A stretch of DNA of 64,000 nt from an uncultured Bryobacterales bacterium. GTDB lineage: Bacteria > Acidobacteriota > Terriglobia > Bryobacterales > Bryobacteraceae. Position numbers and translations under genes: made by a program. Positions within the stretch are counted from its first letter, which is position 1. Each line of letters opens with the position of its first letter. The notes beneath the pieces are model-generated. The model was given only the letters and a program-made list of their open reading frames with translations, was not told where the DNA came from and ran no database searches. Shown here piece by piece: positions 25,930-34,114 of this stretch. The DNA is taken from the NCBI GenBank assembly GCA_937959285.1, contig CALGAR010000090.1, positions 1 to 64,000 of the forward strand. The letters run 5' to 3'.

Positions 25930-27227
25930 GGGTTGTTTCGTTACTAATACTGATCTCACTGCCCTTGCTCGCCGGAAACGATGACAGTTTCCTCATCCGC
26001 AACGCATCGATCCACCCCGTTTCGGGCCCTGATATCACCAACGGTTCAGTGCTGGTTGTTAATGGAAAGATTGCCGACGTCGGCCCTAAAGTAGCTGCGC
26101 CGAAAGGCGTCCGTGTGATCGAAGGGAGGGGACTTCATGTTTATCCCGGGATGATCGACTCGGCAACCCAACTAGGGATCAGCGAGATTTCTTCTGTCCG
26201 CGAGACCAACGACATAGGTGAGATTGGAAAGTTCAACCCGCAGTTACGGGCTTCCATCGCAGTGAATGCGGATAGCGAGCATATTCCTGTAACTCGTGTT
26301 AACGGAATCACGAGCGCGATTGTGCTTCCTGGAACATCGGGATCAGGTGGAAGGTCCCCCGCCGCCTACGTACAGGGGCAAGCGTCCCTCATCCGCCTTG
26401 ACGGCTGGACGTGGGAAGAGATGGAGGTGTTGCGCTCGGCAGCCCTTCAACTGCGCCTGCCCTCGCTGGCGCCCGCTGGGCCTTCGCCGACCACAGGCGC
26501 AGGCAAACCGGCTCGCACATCGCTGGGCGAGGCGCGGCGGCGCGTGGAGGCCGAGAAGAGAGATATTGCCGATTTCTTTGAGCAGGCCCGCCGGTATCAG
26601 AAGGCAAAGGCGGAAGGCGAGCCCGGCTTGAAACCTGACTTGCGATTAGAGGCAATGATACCGGTGCTCGAAGGCAAGGTTCCCGTCCTCATTCAAGCAG
26701 AGCGGGAGAAAGCGATCCGGGAGGCCATCGAGTTTGCAGATAAGCAGAAGATTCGGCTGATTCTTGCTAATGTGCGGGAGCCGGGCGCGGCTGTCGAGGA
26801 GATCCGAAAAAGGGGCATTCCGGTTATCCTGGGTCCGACGTTGGAGTTACCGCTCGATGAGGACGACCCATACGATTCCGCATTTACGCTCGCCGGCGAG
26901 TTACACCGCGCAGGTGTAAAATTTGCGTTTGGTTCGTTCGAAAATCAATTTGCCAGAAACCTTCCCTATCAAGCCGCCAATGCCGTCGCTTTCGGCCTCC
27001 CATACGACGCCGCTCTTCGCGCAGTTACGCTGACGGCGGCGGAAATTTGGGGAGTGGCGGACCGGATCGGCTCGATCGACAAAGGGAAGATCGCGGATTT
27101 GGTCGTCACCGACGGCGATTTACTTGAGACAAAAACTCAGGTTAAACACTTATTCATTTCGGGGAAAGCGGTAAGTCTCGAAACCAGGCACACGCGCCTG
27201 TACCAGAGATATCTCAACCGCCCGTGA
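25926..27227 (+). CDS. Secreted amidohydrolase-like protein lacking the HxH metal motif (third of three)
   Basis: A 433-residue protein with a signal peptide (about 1-16, LLILISLPLLAG). The fold markers are EGRGLHVYPGMIDSATQLG and the end GSIDKGKIADLVVTDGDLL. As in the first gene, the HxH is replaced (IDSATQ), and I see no replacement ligands. A proline- and glycine-rich linker lies near residue 180. Sequence order matches the first gene better than the second, suggesting duplication within the operon or a heteromeric pair. It ends 41 bases from the convergent GHMP kinase. Confidence 0.8.
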   Translation: MRVVSLLILISLPLLAGNDDSFLIRNASIHPVSGPDITNGSVLVVNGKIADVGPKVAAPKGVRVIEGRGLHVYPGMIDSATQLGISEISSVRETNDIGEIGKFNPQLRASIAVNADSEHIPVTRVNGITSAIVLPGTSGSGGRSPAAYVQGQASLIRLDGWTWEEMEVLRSAALQLRLPSLAPAGPSPTTGAGKPARTSLGEARRRVEAEKRDIADFFEQARRYQKAKAEGEPGLKPDLRLEAMIPVLEGKVPVLIQAEREKAIREAIEFADKQKIRLILANVREPGAAVEEIRKRGIPVILGPTLELPLDEDDPYDSAFTLAGELHRAGVKFAFGSFENQFARNLPYQAANAVAFGLPYDAALRAVTLTAAEIWGVADRIGSIDKGKIADLVVTDGDLLETKTQVKHLFISGKAVSLETRHTRLYQRYLNRP

Positions 27228-27268
27228 CCGTTTGGCAGGAGTTTCAGCAATCAGGACCGGAGGCTGGC

Positions 27269-28294
27269 TCAAGAGGCCGTCCTCCGCGTCTTTTTCTCTT
27301 CCACCACCTTCGGCTTTATGACGGCGACGCCGATCCGCTTCATTTCTTCAACCAGACGCTCATAGACCCGTTCATCTTCATAGGCTCCGACGATACAGCC
27401 TCCGGACCCCGCGAAGTTGGCGCTGGCCCCGACGCTGCGCGCAACGCGGATCATTTCGAGATTCCCTTCGCTGATCTTGTAAAGGCGCGCCCGTATATCG
27501 AAATTCTCGTCGATCAGCCGATTTAGTCTGGAGTAATCGCGAGCCAGTAAGGCTTCGCGCCCTTCTTCAGCGATTTCGGCCCACCGGTGCATCGCCGCGA
27601 CCACTTCCGGATCCCCGTTCCGCCAGCGTTCCCGTACGTTACTGTGGAACACCTCGGTGCCTTCACTAAGGCTTGTACGGTAAGCCATGTAGACGTTTGG
27701 CAAAAGGCCCGGATCCATAGGGATGTATTCGCCATAGCCGCGAGTCTCCATCAGCTCGCGGGCGAAATTCATGTACACGAGCCCTTCGTAGACCTGAATC
27801 ACGCGATCCTGCAGGCCCGCCGGCACGTTGAGCTCCCGCGTTTCCGTTTCAAGCACAAGATTTGCCTGGATTGGCAAAGGTATCTCCAGCTCGAAGTACT
27901 GCATGAGAGCCCGGAGCGCTGCGGTGATGATCGAACTCGATCCTCCCATGCCCAGGCGGAGGGGCACGTTAGTATCGTATTCAATTGTAAAGTTGCGATT
28001 GGGCAGCTCAATTCCCTGCTCGCGGCAATAGTCCATCAGGCGCATCAGCAGCGCCTGGATGATCCGGATGCCGCCGTAGTAGCCGCGCCAGCGCGTTGTC
28101 TGGTAGAGGTCTTCCAGGCTCTCGAAGACCGGCATGTCGGCTTTCGATGGCCGGATTTCGAGTCTCGCGCTAGGATAAAGTAAGACTCGTGCCCTAAAAT
28201 TGCGTGCGAGGAATGAGATTGTCTTGCCGTAGTACCCATCGCTCGGATTGCCAAGAAATCCGGCTCTGGCGTACGCGTAAGTTTCGATGAACAG
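27269..28294 (-). CDS. GHMP-family sugar kinase, probably starting at CTG
   Basis: A 341-residue GHMP-superfamily kinase. The family N-terminus is YARAGFLGNPSDGYYGKTIS. The ATP loop is VPLRLGMGGSSSIITAAL (about 113-130), and the third motif, near the end, is SANFAGSGGCIVG. The pattern suits glucuronokinase-like or heptose kinase-like enzymes; the sugar is not certain. No ATG, GTG or TTG lies at the expected start. A CTG at 28294 has GGGAGG five bases upstream and gives exactly the family length; a TTG at 28360 would overlap the dtd coding region on the other strand. A TATAAG -10 hexamer (28316-28311) ends 16 bases before the CTG. Confidence 0.8.
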   Translation of the reverse strand: MFIETYAYARAGFLGNPSDGYYGKTISFLARNFRARVLLYPSARLEIRPSKADMPVFESLEDLYQTTRWRGYYGGIRIIQALLMRLMDYCREQGIELPNRNFTIEYDTNVPLRLGMGGSSSIITAALRALMQYFELEIPLPIQANLVLETETRELNVPAGLQDRVIQVYEGLVYMNFARELMETRGYGEYIPMDPGLLPNVYMAYRTSLSEGTEVFHSNVRERWRNGDPEVVAAMHRWAEIAEEGREALLARDYSRLNRLIDENFDIRARLYKISEGNLEMIRVARSVGASANFAGSGGCIVGAYEDERVYERLVEEMKRIGVAVIKPKVVEEKKTRRTAS

Positions 28295-28310
28295 AGTGTC
28301 CTCCCGCCCA

Positions 28311-28318
28311 CTTATAGC
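28311..28318. promoter_or_regulatory. Shared -10 region between GHMP kinase and dtd
   Basis: CTTATAGC holds TATAGC on the plus strand (28313-28318) and TATAAG on the minus strand (28316-28311). Each hexamer ends 16 bases before its own start codon, in a 40-base gap. Confidence 0.4.
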
Positions 28319-28334
28319 ATACTCGGAAAACTGA

Positions 28335-28778
28335 ATGAAAATCGTCCTGCAACGCGTCAAGGAGGCGCGGGTTGAAGTCGACGGCCGCGTCGTGGGAGCA
28401 ATCGGACCAGGCCTGCTGCTCCTCCTGGGAATTGCAAAAGGTGACGAGGAAGAAGATGCCGACTATCTCCTCAATAAGGTCACGACGTTGCGCATTTTTG
28501 CGGATGAGAACGGCAAGATGAATCGGAGTCTTTCAGACTGCGGCGGATCTCTTCTTGTGGTTTCCCAATTTACGCTCTACGGAGATACCCGCAAAGGGAG
28601 GCGGCCGGCATTTGATCAGGCGGCGCCGCCAGAAAGGGCCAGAGAACTGTACGAGTACTTTGTACGCCGGGCACGCGGCCTCGGTATAACTACTGAAACC
28701 GGTGTTTTTCAGGCGCATATGGATGTTTACTTGATTAACGATGGGCCGGTTACTTTTATCTGCGAGTCCAAAGATTGA
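28335..28778 (+). CDS. dtd: D-aminoacyl-tRNA deacylase
   Basis: A 147-residue proofreading enzyme that removes D-amino acids (and glycine from tRNA-Ala) from charged tRNAs. The family signatures are complete: MKIVLQRVKEARVEVDG at the start, SQFTLYGDTRKGRRPAF (about 77-93) with the catalytic-site threonine, and NDGPVTF near the end, the cross-subunit Gly-Pro motif. The ribosome-binding site is weak (GGAAAACTG). Confidence 0.96.
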   Translation: MKIVLQRVKEARVEVDGRVVGAIGPGLLLLLGIAKGDEEEDADYLLNKVTTLRIFADENGKMNRSLSDCGGSLLVVSQFTLYGDTRKGRRPAFDQAAPPERARELYEYFVRRARGLGITTETGVFQAHMDVYLINDGPVTFICESKD

Positions 28779-28820
28779 CAAACTAAACCATAAGTTACGA
28801 TATTGAGATTAGGAGTTGAA

Positions 28821-29096
28821 ATGGCCAGAACCAAGTCAGTCGACAATCAAGCTCTCCTCACCGCTGCCCTCGAAGGTCTCGAAATTCAAAAGCAGCGAAT
28901 TGAAGAGCAGATTCGACAGGTACGTTCCATGCTGGGCCGGCGCGGGGGGCGAGTCACGTCGGAGTCTCCAGTTCTGCCGATGAAGGCCCCCAGAAAGCGG
29001 CAATTGAGCGAGGCAGCAAGGAAGCGCATCGCAGCAGCGCAGAAGCGGCGCTGGGCTGAGTACCGGAAGCAGGGTGGACAAGGAAAGGAAAGCTAG
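28821..29096 (+). CDS. Small coiled-coil protein with a basic C-terminal motif
   Basis: A 91-residue protein. The first 45 residues are predicted helical or coiled-coil (LEIQKQRIEEQIRQVRSML). A short linker leads to a strongly basic tail with LSEAARKRIAAAQKRRWAEY, which I associate with small acidobacterial and planctomycete proteins of unknown function; nucleic acid binding is a reasonable guess. AGGAG seven bases before the ATG at 28821 decides the start. It lies 42 bases after dtd on the same strand and ends 6 bases from the convergent nikO. Confidence 0.65.
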   Translation: MARTKSVDNQALLTAALEGLEIQKQRIEEQIRQVRSMLGRRGGRVTSESPVLPMKAPRKRQLSEAARKRIAAAQKRRWAEYRKQGGQGKES

Positions 29097-29102
29097 GAAG
29101 GG

Positions 29103-29807
29103 CTATGCCGGACCGAGCTGGATATCCCACTGGAACTGCTGGATAATTGCGTCCACTGGTCCGGATCCTGCCACTGTTCCGTGAAGGAAGAAAACAGCGC
29201 GCGTTGCAACCGCCCGCGCAAAGGCAACGTCATGTGTAACAATCAGCTTTGCCTGCGGAAGAGCACGCAATAGCTGTACTAACTCGCGTTGTCCCGGAGG
29301 ATCGAGAAAGGTCGTCGGCTCATCCAGCACCAGAATCTCGGGGTCCATCGCAAGGACGCCGGCGATGGCGGCGCGGCGCTTTTCTCCCGCGCTGAGATGA
29401 TAAGGAGCCTTGTCCCTCGCATCGCTCATCGCGACCTTCTTCATTGCCGCGAGCGCCCGCTGTTCAGCCTCTTCCGGCCCTAATCCGCTGTTTCTTGGGC
29501 CAAACGCGACATCTTCAAGTACGGTCGGCATGAATAATTGCTCATCAGGATCCTGAAATACGATTCCGATCTTACGTCTCACTTCCGCCAGATTTTCGCG
29601 AACGACCGGCTTGCCGCAAACCAGGAGAGAACCCTCCCCTTGTAAGAGGCCGTTCAGGTGCAGCACAAACGTGGTTTTTCCAGATCCGTTCGCACCGAAA
29701 ATCGCAACTGTCTCCCCGGGGAACAAGTCAAAATCCACGGCGTCGAGAGCAAGGGTGCCGTCCGGGTACCGATAGCGCAACTGACGGGCCTGGATGAGAG
29801 GCTTCAT
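29103..29807 (-). CDS. nikO: Nickel/cobalt ECF-type transporter ATPase
   Basis: A 234-residue ATPase of an energy-coupling-factor importer (CbiO/NikO family). Walker A is FGANGSGKTT (37-46), the Q-loop region VFQDPDEQLF, the ABC signature LSAGEKRRAAIAG, Walker B LVLDEPTTFLDP, and the switch histidine in VTHD. It overlaps nikQ by four bases and is the last gene of the transporter operon. Nickel rather than cobalt is inferred from the linked nikR and the absence of a visible cobalamin riboswitch. Confidence 0.9.
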   Translation of the reverse strand: MKPLIQARQLRYRYPDGTLALDAVDFDLFPGETVAIFGANGSGKTTFVLHLNGLLQGEGSLLVCGKPVVRENLAEVRRKIGIVFQDPDEQLFMPTVLEDVAFGPRNSGLGPEEAEQRALAAMKKVAMSDARDKAPYHLSAGEKRRAAIAGVLAMDPEILVLDEPTTFLDPPGQRELVQLLRALPQAKLIVTHDVAFARAVATRAVFFLHGTVAGSGPVDAIIQQFQWDIQLGPA

Positions 29808-30511
29808 CGCATGGCACCGGTCCGGATGATCACAGCAATGCCGAGCGTCAACAGCACAAGAAGCCCGTCCGACAGCCTGAGCCGCTCAGCGGCAAGGATC
29901 GGGATGTGACGCTCAAAACCGCGCGCAATCATCGCCCTGTGAATTCCTTCCGCCCGGTGATACGAGCGGGCAAAGAGCGTAGCCACTGCTCCTGCCGCTA
30001 CCCGGAAACCGGCACGCTGAAAACCCCGGGAAATCGCAGCCGTTCGCATATGCTGCGCCTCCCGGGAAACTACAAAGAGGTAGCGATAAAGATACTGAAT
30101 CACCAACACGAGCATCGCAGGGAAACCCAGCCTCTCAAGTCCGCGCAGTAAGTGGGGAAGCGGTGTTGTACTCACCAACAGCAGAACGAACGATGCGGAG
30201 ATGTAACTTTTGATAAGGAGAGCGGAAGCCTGATAAGCATCGCCGGTCACGTAAACGATGACGGCGAAAGTGAGAGAAAACGGAAGGACAGCCAGGGAAC
30301 GGGTAAATACCCCCACAAGCGGGAGCCGGGCCAGACTCGCGCTGGCAACGGCCAGAGCTCCAAAACCAGCACCAGTACGCCAAATCCCAGCCGTTGGAGC
30401 CGTTCCGACCGCGATCAGCACAATGAGCAGGGAGAGAATCTTAGCCCTCGCATCAAGACGATGAATCGCACTTTGACCGCGGCTCCACCGGTCAATCGTC
30501 GCATGATGCAA
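29804..30511 (-). CDS. nikQ: Nickel/cobalt ECF transporter transmembrane subunit
   Basis: A 235-residue CbiQ/EcfT-type membrane protein with about five hydrophobic segments. The coupling helices carry ISRGFQRAG and MIARGFERHIP, the Ala-Arg-Gly motifs that contact the ATPase. An N-terminal HRLDARAKIL segment is typical of the family. It starts 3 bases after the stop of nikM and overlaps nikO by four bases. Confidence 0.9.
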   Translation of the reverse strand: MHHATIDRWSRGQSAIHRLDARAKILSLLIVLIAVGTAPTAGIWRTGAGFGALAVASASLARLPLVGVFTRSLAVLPFSLTFAVIVYVTGDAYQASALLIKSYISASFVLLLVSTTPLPHLLRGLERLGFPAMLVLVIQYLYRYLFVVSREAQHMRTAAISRGFQRAGFRVAAGAVATLFARSYHRAEGIHRAMIARGFERHIPILAAERLRLSDGLLVLLTLGIAVIIRTGAMR

Positions 30512-30514
30512 CTG

Positions 30515-31417
30515 TTAACTCCTGCGATTTACAATTCCTTTTGCCAGCAGACGGCATAACCCAAACATTAGGGCCAGTCCGATCAGACCCGCCGCTGCCC
30601 TGCGGAGCCACTCCGAAGAAACACCCTCCAGCTCGTAGTCTGCCAGCGGGGTCGGCAGCAGCGTGTATTGCCGACCTGCAATTCCGATGGCTTCAGACAG
30701 ATGCTCCAGCCCGTCCGGGGCCCCGGAGGCAAAGAGAACGCCTACTCCCGCCAGCACAACAGAAGAGGCGGTTAATGCCCGAACTGCCGGCGCTGCGGTC
30801 GCGGGCTTCTGAATCCACGAGGGGTTAATCGATTCAATGCCCTTCACAACGGCAAGTGTGATGAACCCCTCGATGAGTGCGGAAACCAGAAACAGCGCGA
30901 AGGACAGGCCCAGGACAGAGGAGGACATGGATACGCCGGAGACCAGCAACTCCGAAACGGCCAGCGACGCGGAAACAAGAACGGAAAGAGTTCCGGCGGC
31001 GACAATGGCCGCGCTCCGGAAACGTCCCCCTCCCCACAATTGATACGGCAGCCATCCGGCAAGCACACCGGCGACCGCCATGTTCATGATGTTGGCGCCC
31101 AGAGCCAAAATTCCGCCATCCTGGAAAACCAGCGCCTGCACGAACAGAATCGCTGTCATTACGACGATCGCCGCCTTGGGGCCCAGGGCGATCGAGAGAA
31201 GAGCTCCCCCGACCAGGTGGCCGCTGGTACCGGCGCCCACCGGGAAGTTGATCATCTGCGCGGCGAACACGAACGCTCCCATGACGCCGAGGAGCGGGAC
31301 ACGAGATTCTTCGAGCTTGCTCCCCGCACGCCGGGCAACATAGCCAACTGCCGGCAAACTGGCGACGTCGAGAGCCACCCACACGGGAGTGGACAAGAAC
31401 CCATCCGGGATGTGCAT
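30515..31417 (-). CDS. nikMN: Nickel transporter substrate-binding membrane subunit, NikM-NikN fusion
   Basis: A 300-residue membrane protein. The N-terminus MHIPDGFLS is the CbiM/NikM signature in which the N-terminal amine and His2 bind the metal; the start is therefore firm. Residues 1-205 form the CbiM-like helical domain. The C-terminal part has a signal-anchor-like helix and SGAPDGLEHLSEAIG, the PDGLE motif of CbiN/NikN, so M and N are fused in one chain, as known in nickel systems. First gene of the operon, divergent from nikR with a 91-base gap. Confidence 0.92.
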   Translation of the reverse strand: MHIPDGFLSTPVWVALDVASLPAVGYVARRAGSKLEESRVPLLGVMGAFVFAAQMINFPVGAGTSGHLVGGALLSIALGPKAAIVVMTAILFVQALVFQDGGILALGANIMNMAVAGVLAGWLPYQLWGGGRFRSAAIVAAGTLSVLVSASLAVSELLVSGVSMSSSVLGLSFALFLVSALIEGFITLAVVKGIESINPSWIQKPATAAPAVRALTASSVVLAGVGVLFASGAPDGLEHLSEAIGIAGRQYTLLPTPLADYELEGVSSEWLRRAAAGLIGLALMFGLCRLLAKGIVNRRS

Positions 31418-31431
31418 CGAACGTCACCACG

Positions 31432-31458
31432 GTAGCACGAATTCACAAATAGTGCCAC
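31432..31458. promoter_or_regulatory. Candidate NikR operator
   Basis: GTAGCAC (31432-31438) and GTGCCAC (31452-31458) form an inverted repeat matching at six of seven positions with a 13-base spacer, between nikM and nikR. Half-site length and spacing resemble NikR sites described outside enterobacteria; the bases themselves differ from the E. coli site. Confidence 0.4.
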
Positions 31459-31493
31459 TCCCAACGGGCAAGATTCACGACGCTCGTACTCGA

Positions 31494-31499
31494 TATAAT
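31494..31499 (+). promoter_or_regulatory. Predicted -10 element of nikR
   Basis: A perfect TATAAT ending 9 bases before the nikR ATG. The expected transcript would start about 3 bases before the ATG. No convincing -35 box. Confidence 0.45.
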
Positions 31500-31508
31500 T
31501 GCATTCGC

Positions 31509-31925
31509 ATGGGTGAACTTGCCCGCATCGGCGTAGCGATTGATGCAGACTTGCTTCGCAAGTTTGACGAATTGATTACAGCACGCGGCTACAACAACCG
31601 GTCGGAAGCATTCCGCGATCTGATTCGGGATGAACTGGTCCGCAAGGCCTGGGAAGGGCCGGATACCCAAGTCGTCGGCACTGTTACGCTTGTTTACAAT
31701 CATCACGTGCGGCAACTTAGCGACAAACTCGTCGACATGCAGCACGATTCCTACGAGCAAATTCTGTCGACGCTCCACGTGCACCTGGACCATGACAACT
31801 GCCTGGAAGTGCTCGTGGTTCGCGGAAAGGCATCGAATGTTCAGCGGCTCGCCGACGCTCTGATTAGCACGAAGGGCGTAAAGCACGGCAGATTGACCAT
31901 CACCGCGGCGGGGACCGAGCTGTGA
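31509..31925 (+). CDS. nikR: Nickel-responsive regulator NikR
   Basis: A 138-residue ribbon-helix-helix repressor with an ACT-like metal domain. The DNA-binding part is residues 1-45 (GVAIDADLLRKFDELI and NRSEAFRDLIRD). The high-affinity nickel ligands are all present with the E. coli spacing: H79, H90, H92 and C98. It should repress nikMN-nikQ-nikO when nickel is ample. Starting at the ATG at 31509 gives the usual family length; longer frames upstream lack support. Its stop overlaps the acpS start (GTGA). Confidence 0.95.
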   Translation: MGELARIGVAIDADLLRKFDELITARGYNNRSEAFRDLIRDELVRKAWEGPDTQVVGTVTLVYNHHVRQLSDKLVDMQHDSYEQILSTLHVHLDHDNCLEVLVVRGKASNVQRLADALISTKGVKHGRLTITAAGTEL

Positions 31926-32299
31926 TTATCGGCACCGGGGTTGATCTTGCGGAAGTAGACCGGATTGAACGCGCGATTAAGCGTTACGGGAGACGTTTTA
32001 TCGAACGCGTTTATACTCCGCTGGAGATTGCCTATGTAGAGAGCAAAGCAAATCGCTACGAGCGCTATGCCGCCCGGTTTGCGGCCAAGGAAGCCGGTAT
32101 GAAGGCGATCGGAACAGGGTGGCGGTTCGGCATCGGGTGGCAGGACTTTGAAGTCGTGAATGCGCCAGGAGGCCGCCCGACCCTGCGCTTTCACCGGAGA
32201 GCCGCGGAGTTCGCGTCCAGGCTCGGTGTCCGCTCCATTTCCCTCTCCCTGACACATACAGCGACGCAAGCGCTCGCGTACGTCATTCTGGAATCGTAG
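31922..32299 (+). CDS. acpS: Holo-[acyl-carrier-protein] synthase
   Basis: A 125-residue phosphopantetheinyl transferase that activates acyl carrier protein. IIGTGVDLAEVDRIE carries the metal-ligand D8, and E57 in RFAAKEAGMKA is the second ligand. SLSLTHTATQALAYV is the typical end. The GTG start overlaps the nikR TGA by four bases. The stop abuts the guaA stop on the other strand with no gap. Confidence 0.95.
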   Translation: MIIGTGVDLAEVDRIERAIKRYGRRFIERVYTPLEIAYVESKANRYERYAARFAAKEAGMKAIGTGWRFGIGWQDFEVVNAPGGRPTLRFHRRAAEFASRLGVRSISLSLTHTATQALAYVILES

Positions 32300-34114
32300 T
32301 TACTCCCACTCGATAGTGCCGGGCGGCTTGTGGGTGAGGTCGTACAGGACGGTGCAAACGCCGGGTACTCGCAGCAGATCCTCACACATGCGATCGAGCA
32401 GCGCCTGCGGCATTGGCACAGACTGAGCTGTCATCCCATCCACGGAGTGGACAGGCCGCAGCACTACGGAGTCCGGAGCGGTCTCCGTCCCCAGAGGAAT
32501 CAGAACAACCGGAAACTGCCAGACCTCCCGGTCAAACCCGCTCTCATGACAAAGCCTTCGGACAATATCATCCGCGCGGCGTAACCGTTCGAGCCTGTCA
32601 TCGCTCAGGCCCGTACAGAAGACCCGGAACTCGCCTGGATCCTTTGCTCTCGGCTGCACAACTACGCGATTAAAGTCGGTCGAGGCATTGATGAGCCTCG
32701 TGGCTCTCGAATAGTCCTCCTCCCAGCCGCGCGACGCATCGAGCAGCAGAATCGGTCGGTAGGTCCTGGAATCGCCCTGAACTCCAACGGAATGGACCGG
32801 TACGATCCAGCCGTCGTCCACCCGCCGCAATGCTGCCGGCTGCTGGGAGCAGAGGCAGCGAATGGCCAAACCTGGACCAGGGAAGGGGTGGCGATCGAGA
32901 AACTCTGCGGGAATGCCAAGCTCCCGGCCAATCTCGCGGACTTCGTCTTTGTAAAACAGACTCAGCGGCTCAATAATGCGGTTGGACTCGATCAGGCGCT
33001 GGATTCCTGCCACGCGGTTATGGTGCGTCTTAATCAGATCCGCCTTGGCAGATCCGCCGGACTCGATCGTGTCGGGGTAAATCGTGCCCTGCCCCAGAAT
33101 CCAATGGCCGTCCAGGAAGTGCTCGGTCTGGAGGATCTCATCCTGCACCTCGACGAACTTCTCGCCAATGATGTTCCGCTTCCGCTCGGGTTCGTGCACC
33201 CCGGACAAGGCGCTGAGGAAGCGTTCCCGCGCATCCTCCACGGAAAAGTTCGTCGCTCCAAGCGAAGCAAACAACTGACGCACATACGGCGTCTCCCCTT
33301 CGCGCATCAGACCCGTATCGACGTAGAGACCGCGCACCCGCTCCGGCCCGAGAGCCCTCAGGCAAAGGGTATAGGCAACCGTAGAATCTACGCCGCCGCT
33401 TACGAAGAAGAAGACGTTCCGGCCGCCGGCAACCTCGCGAATCTGATCCTCGATAAGAGAGATGCGATGCTTGGGATTCCAGTCGTGCTGGCAGCCGCTG
33501 ATTCCGAAAAGGAAATTCGTAAGGATCTCCCGGCCGCACTCGGTGTGTACGACTTCGGGATGAAACTGAACGCCGTAGAGCCTGCGTTCCGGATCTGCGA
33601 TAGCAGCCGTTCCGCACGTCTCTGTGCTGGCAAGCAGGCGAAAGCCATCCGGAAGAGCGCCCACAGTATCCCGGTGGCTCATCCAGATCTTCTGCGGATG
33701 GTCAACCCCGCGAAAAAGCGGACTTTGCTCTCTGACTTCGAGATAGGCCAGGCCGTACTCACCGCGGTCTCCCTTGGTCACGGTGCCGCCCAGCAGATGA
33801 GCCATCAATTGCTGGCCATAGCAGATGCCGAGAACGGCAGCGCCGGTGGAAAAAATGGCCGGGTCAACGGTTGGACTTCCCGGCTCGTAGACGCTGCAGG
33901 GTCCACCCGAAATAACGATCGCTTTACGGCCGGAGAGCTCGGCTGCGGGCGTCTCGCTTGGGCGGATTTCCGCGTAGACTCCCAGTTCGCGAATCTTACG
34001 GGTGATCAGGTGGCAATACTGGCCGCCCGTGTCGAGAACAGTTACCTGGGGCTCTGGAGTAGGGCTCGCACCGGCGGCGCGAGCCGCGTTCGAAACAATC
34101 GATGTCGTGCTCAA
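32300..34114 (-). CDS. guaA: GMP synthase (glutamine-hydrolysing)
   Basis: A 604-residue enzyme converting XMP to GMP. The class I amidotransferase has the nucleophile C98 (GICYGQQ) and VQFHPEV with the catalytic histidine and glutamate. The ATP pyrophosphatase domain begins with the PP-loop SGGVDSTVAY near residue 240, followed by the C-terminal dimerisation domain. It is about 80 residues longer than the E. coli enzyme, with extra sequence in the ATPase and dimerisation regions. The start is a TTG that overlaps the stop of the upstream protease gene (TTGA), so re-initiation is likely. No in-frame ATG exists near the expected start. Confidence 0.93.
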   Translation of the reverse strand: MSTTSIVSNAARAAGASPTPEPQVTVLDTGGQYCHLITRKIRELGVYAEIRPSETPAAELSGRKAIVISGGPCSVYEPGSPTVDPAIFSTGAAVLGICYGQQLMAHLLGGTVTKGDRGEYGLAYLEVREQSPLFRGVDHPQKIWMSHRDTVGALPDGFRLLASTETCGTAAIADPERRLYGVQFHPEVVHTECGREILTNFLFGISGCQHDWNPKHRISLIEDQIREVAGGRNVFFFVSGGVDSTVAYTLCLRALGPERVRGLYVDTGLMREGETPYVRQLFASLGATNFSVEDARERFLSALSGVHEPERKRNIIGEKFVEVQDEILQTEHFLDGHWILGQGTIYPDTIESGGSAKADLIKTHHNRVAGIQRLIESNRIIEPLSLFYKDEVREIGRELGIPAEFLDRHPFPGPGLAIRCLCSQQPAALRRVDDGWIVPVHSVGVQGDSRTYRPILLLDASRGWEEDYSRATRLINASTDFNRVVVQPRAKDPGEFRVFCTGLSDDRLERLRRADDIVRRLCHESGFDREVWQFPVVLIPLGTETAPDSVVLRPVHSVDGMTAQSVPMPQALLDRMCEDLLRVPGVCTVLYDLTHKPPGTIEWE

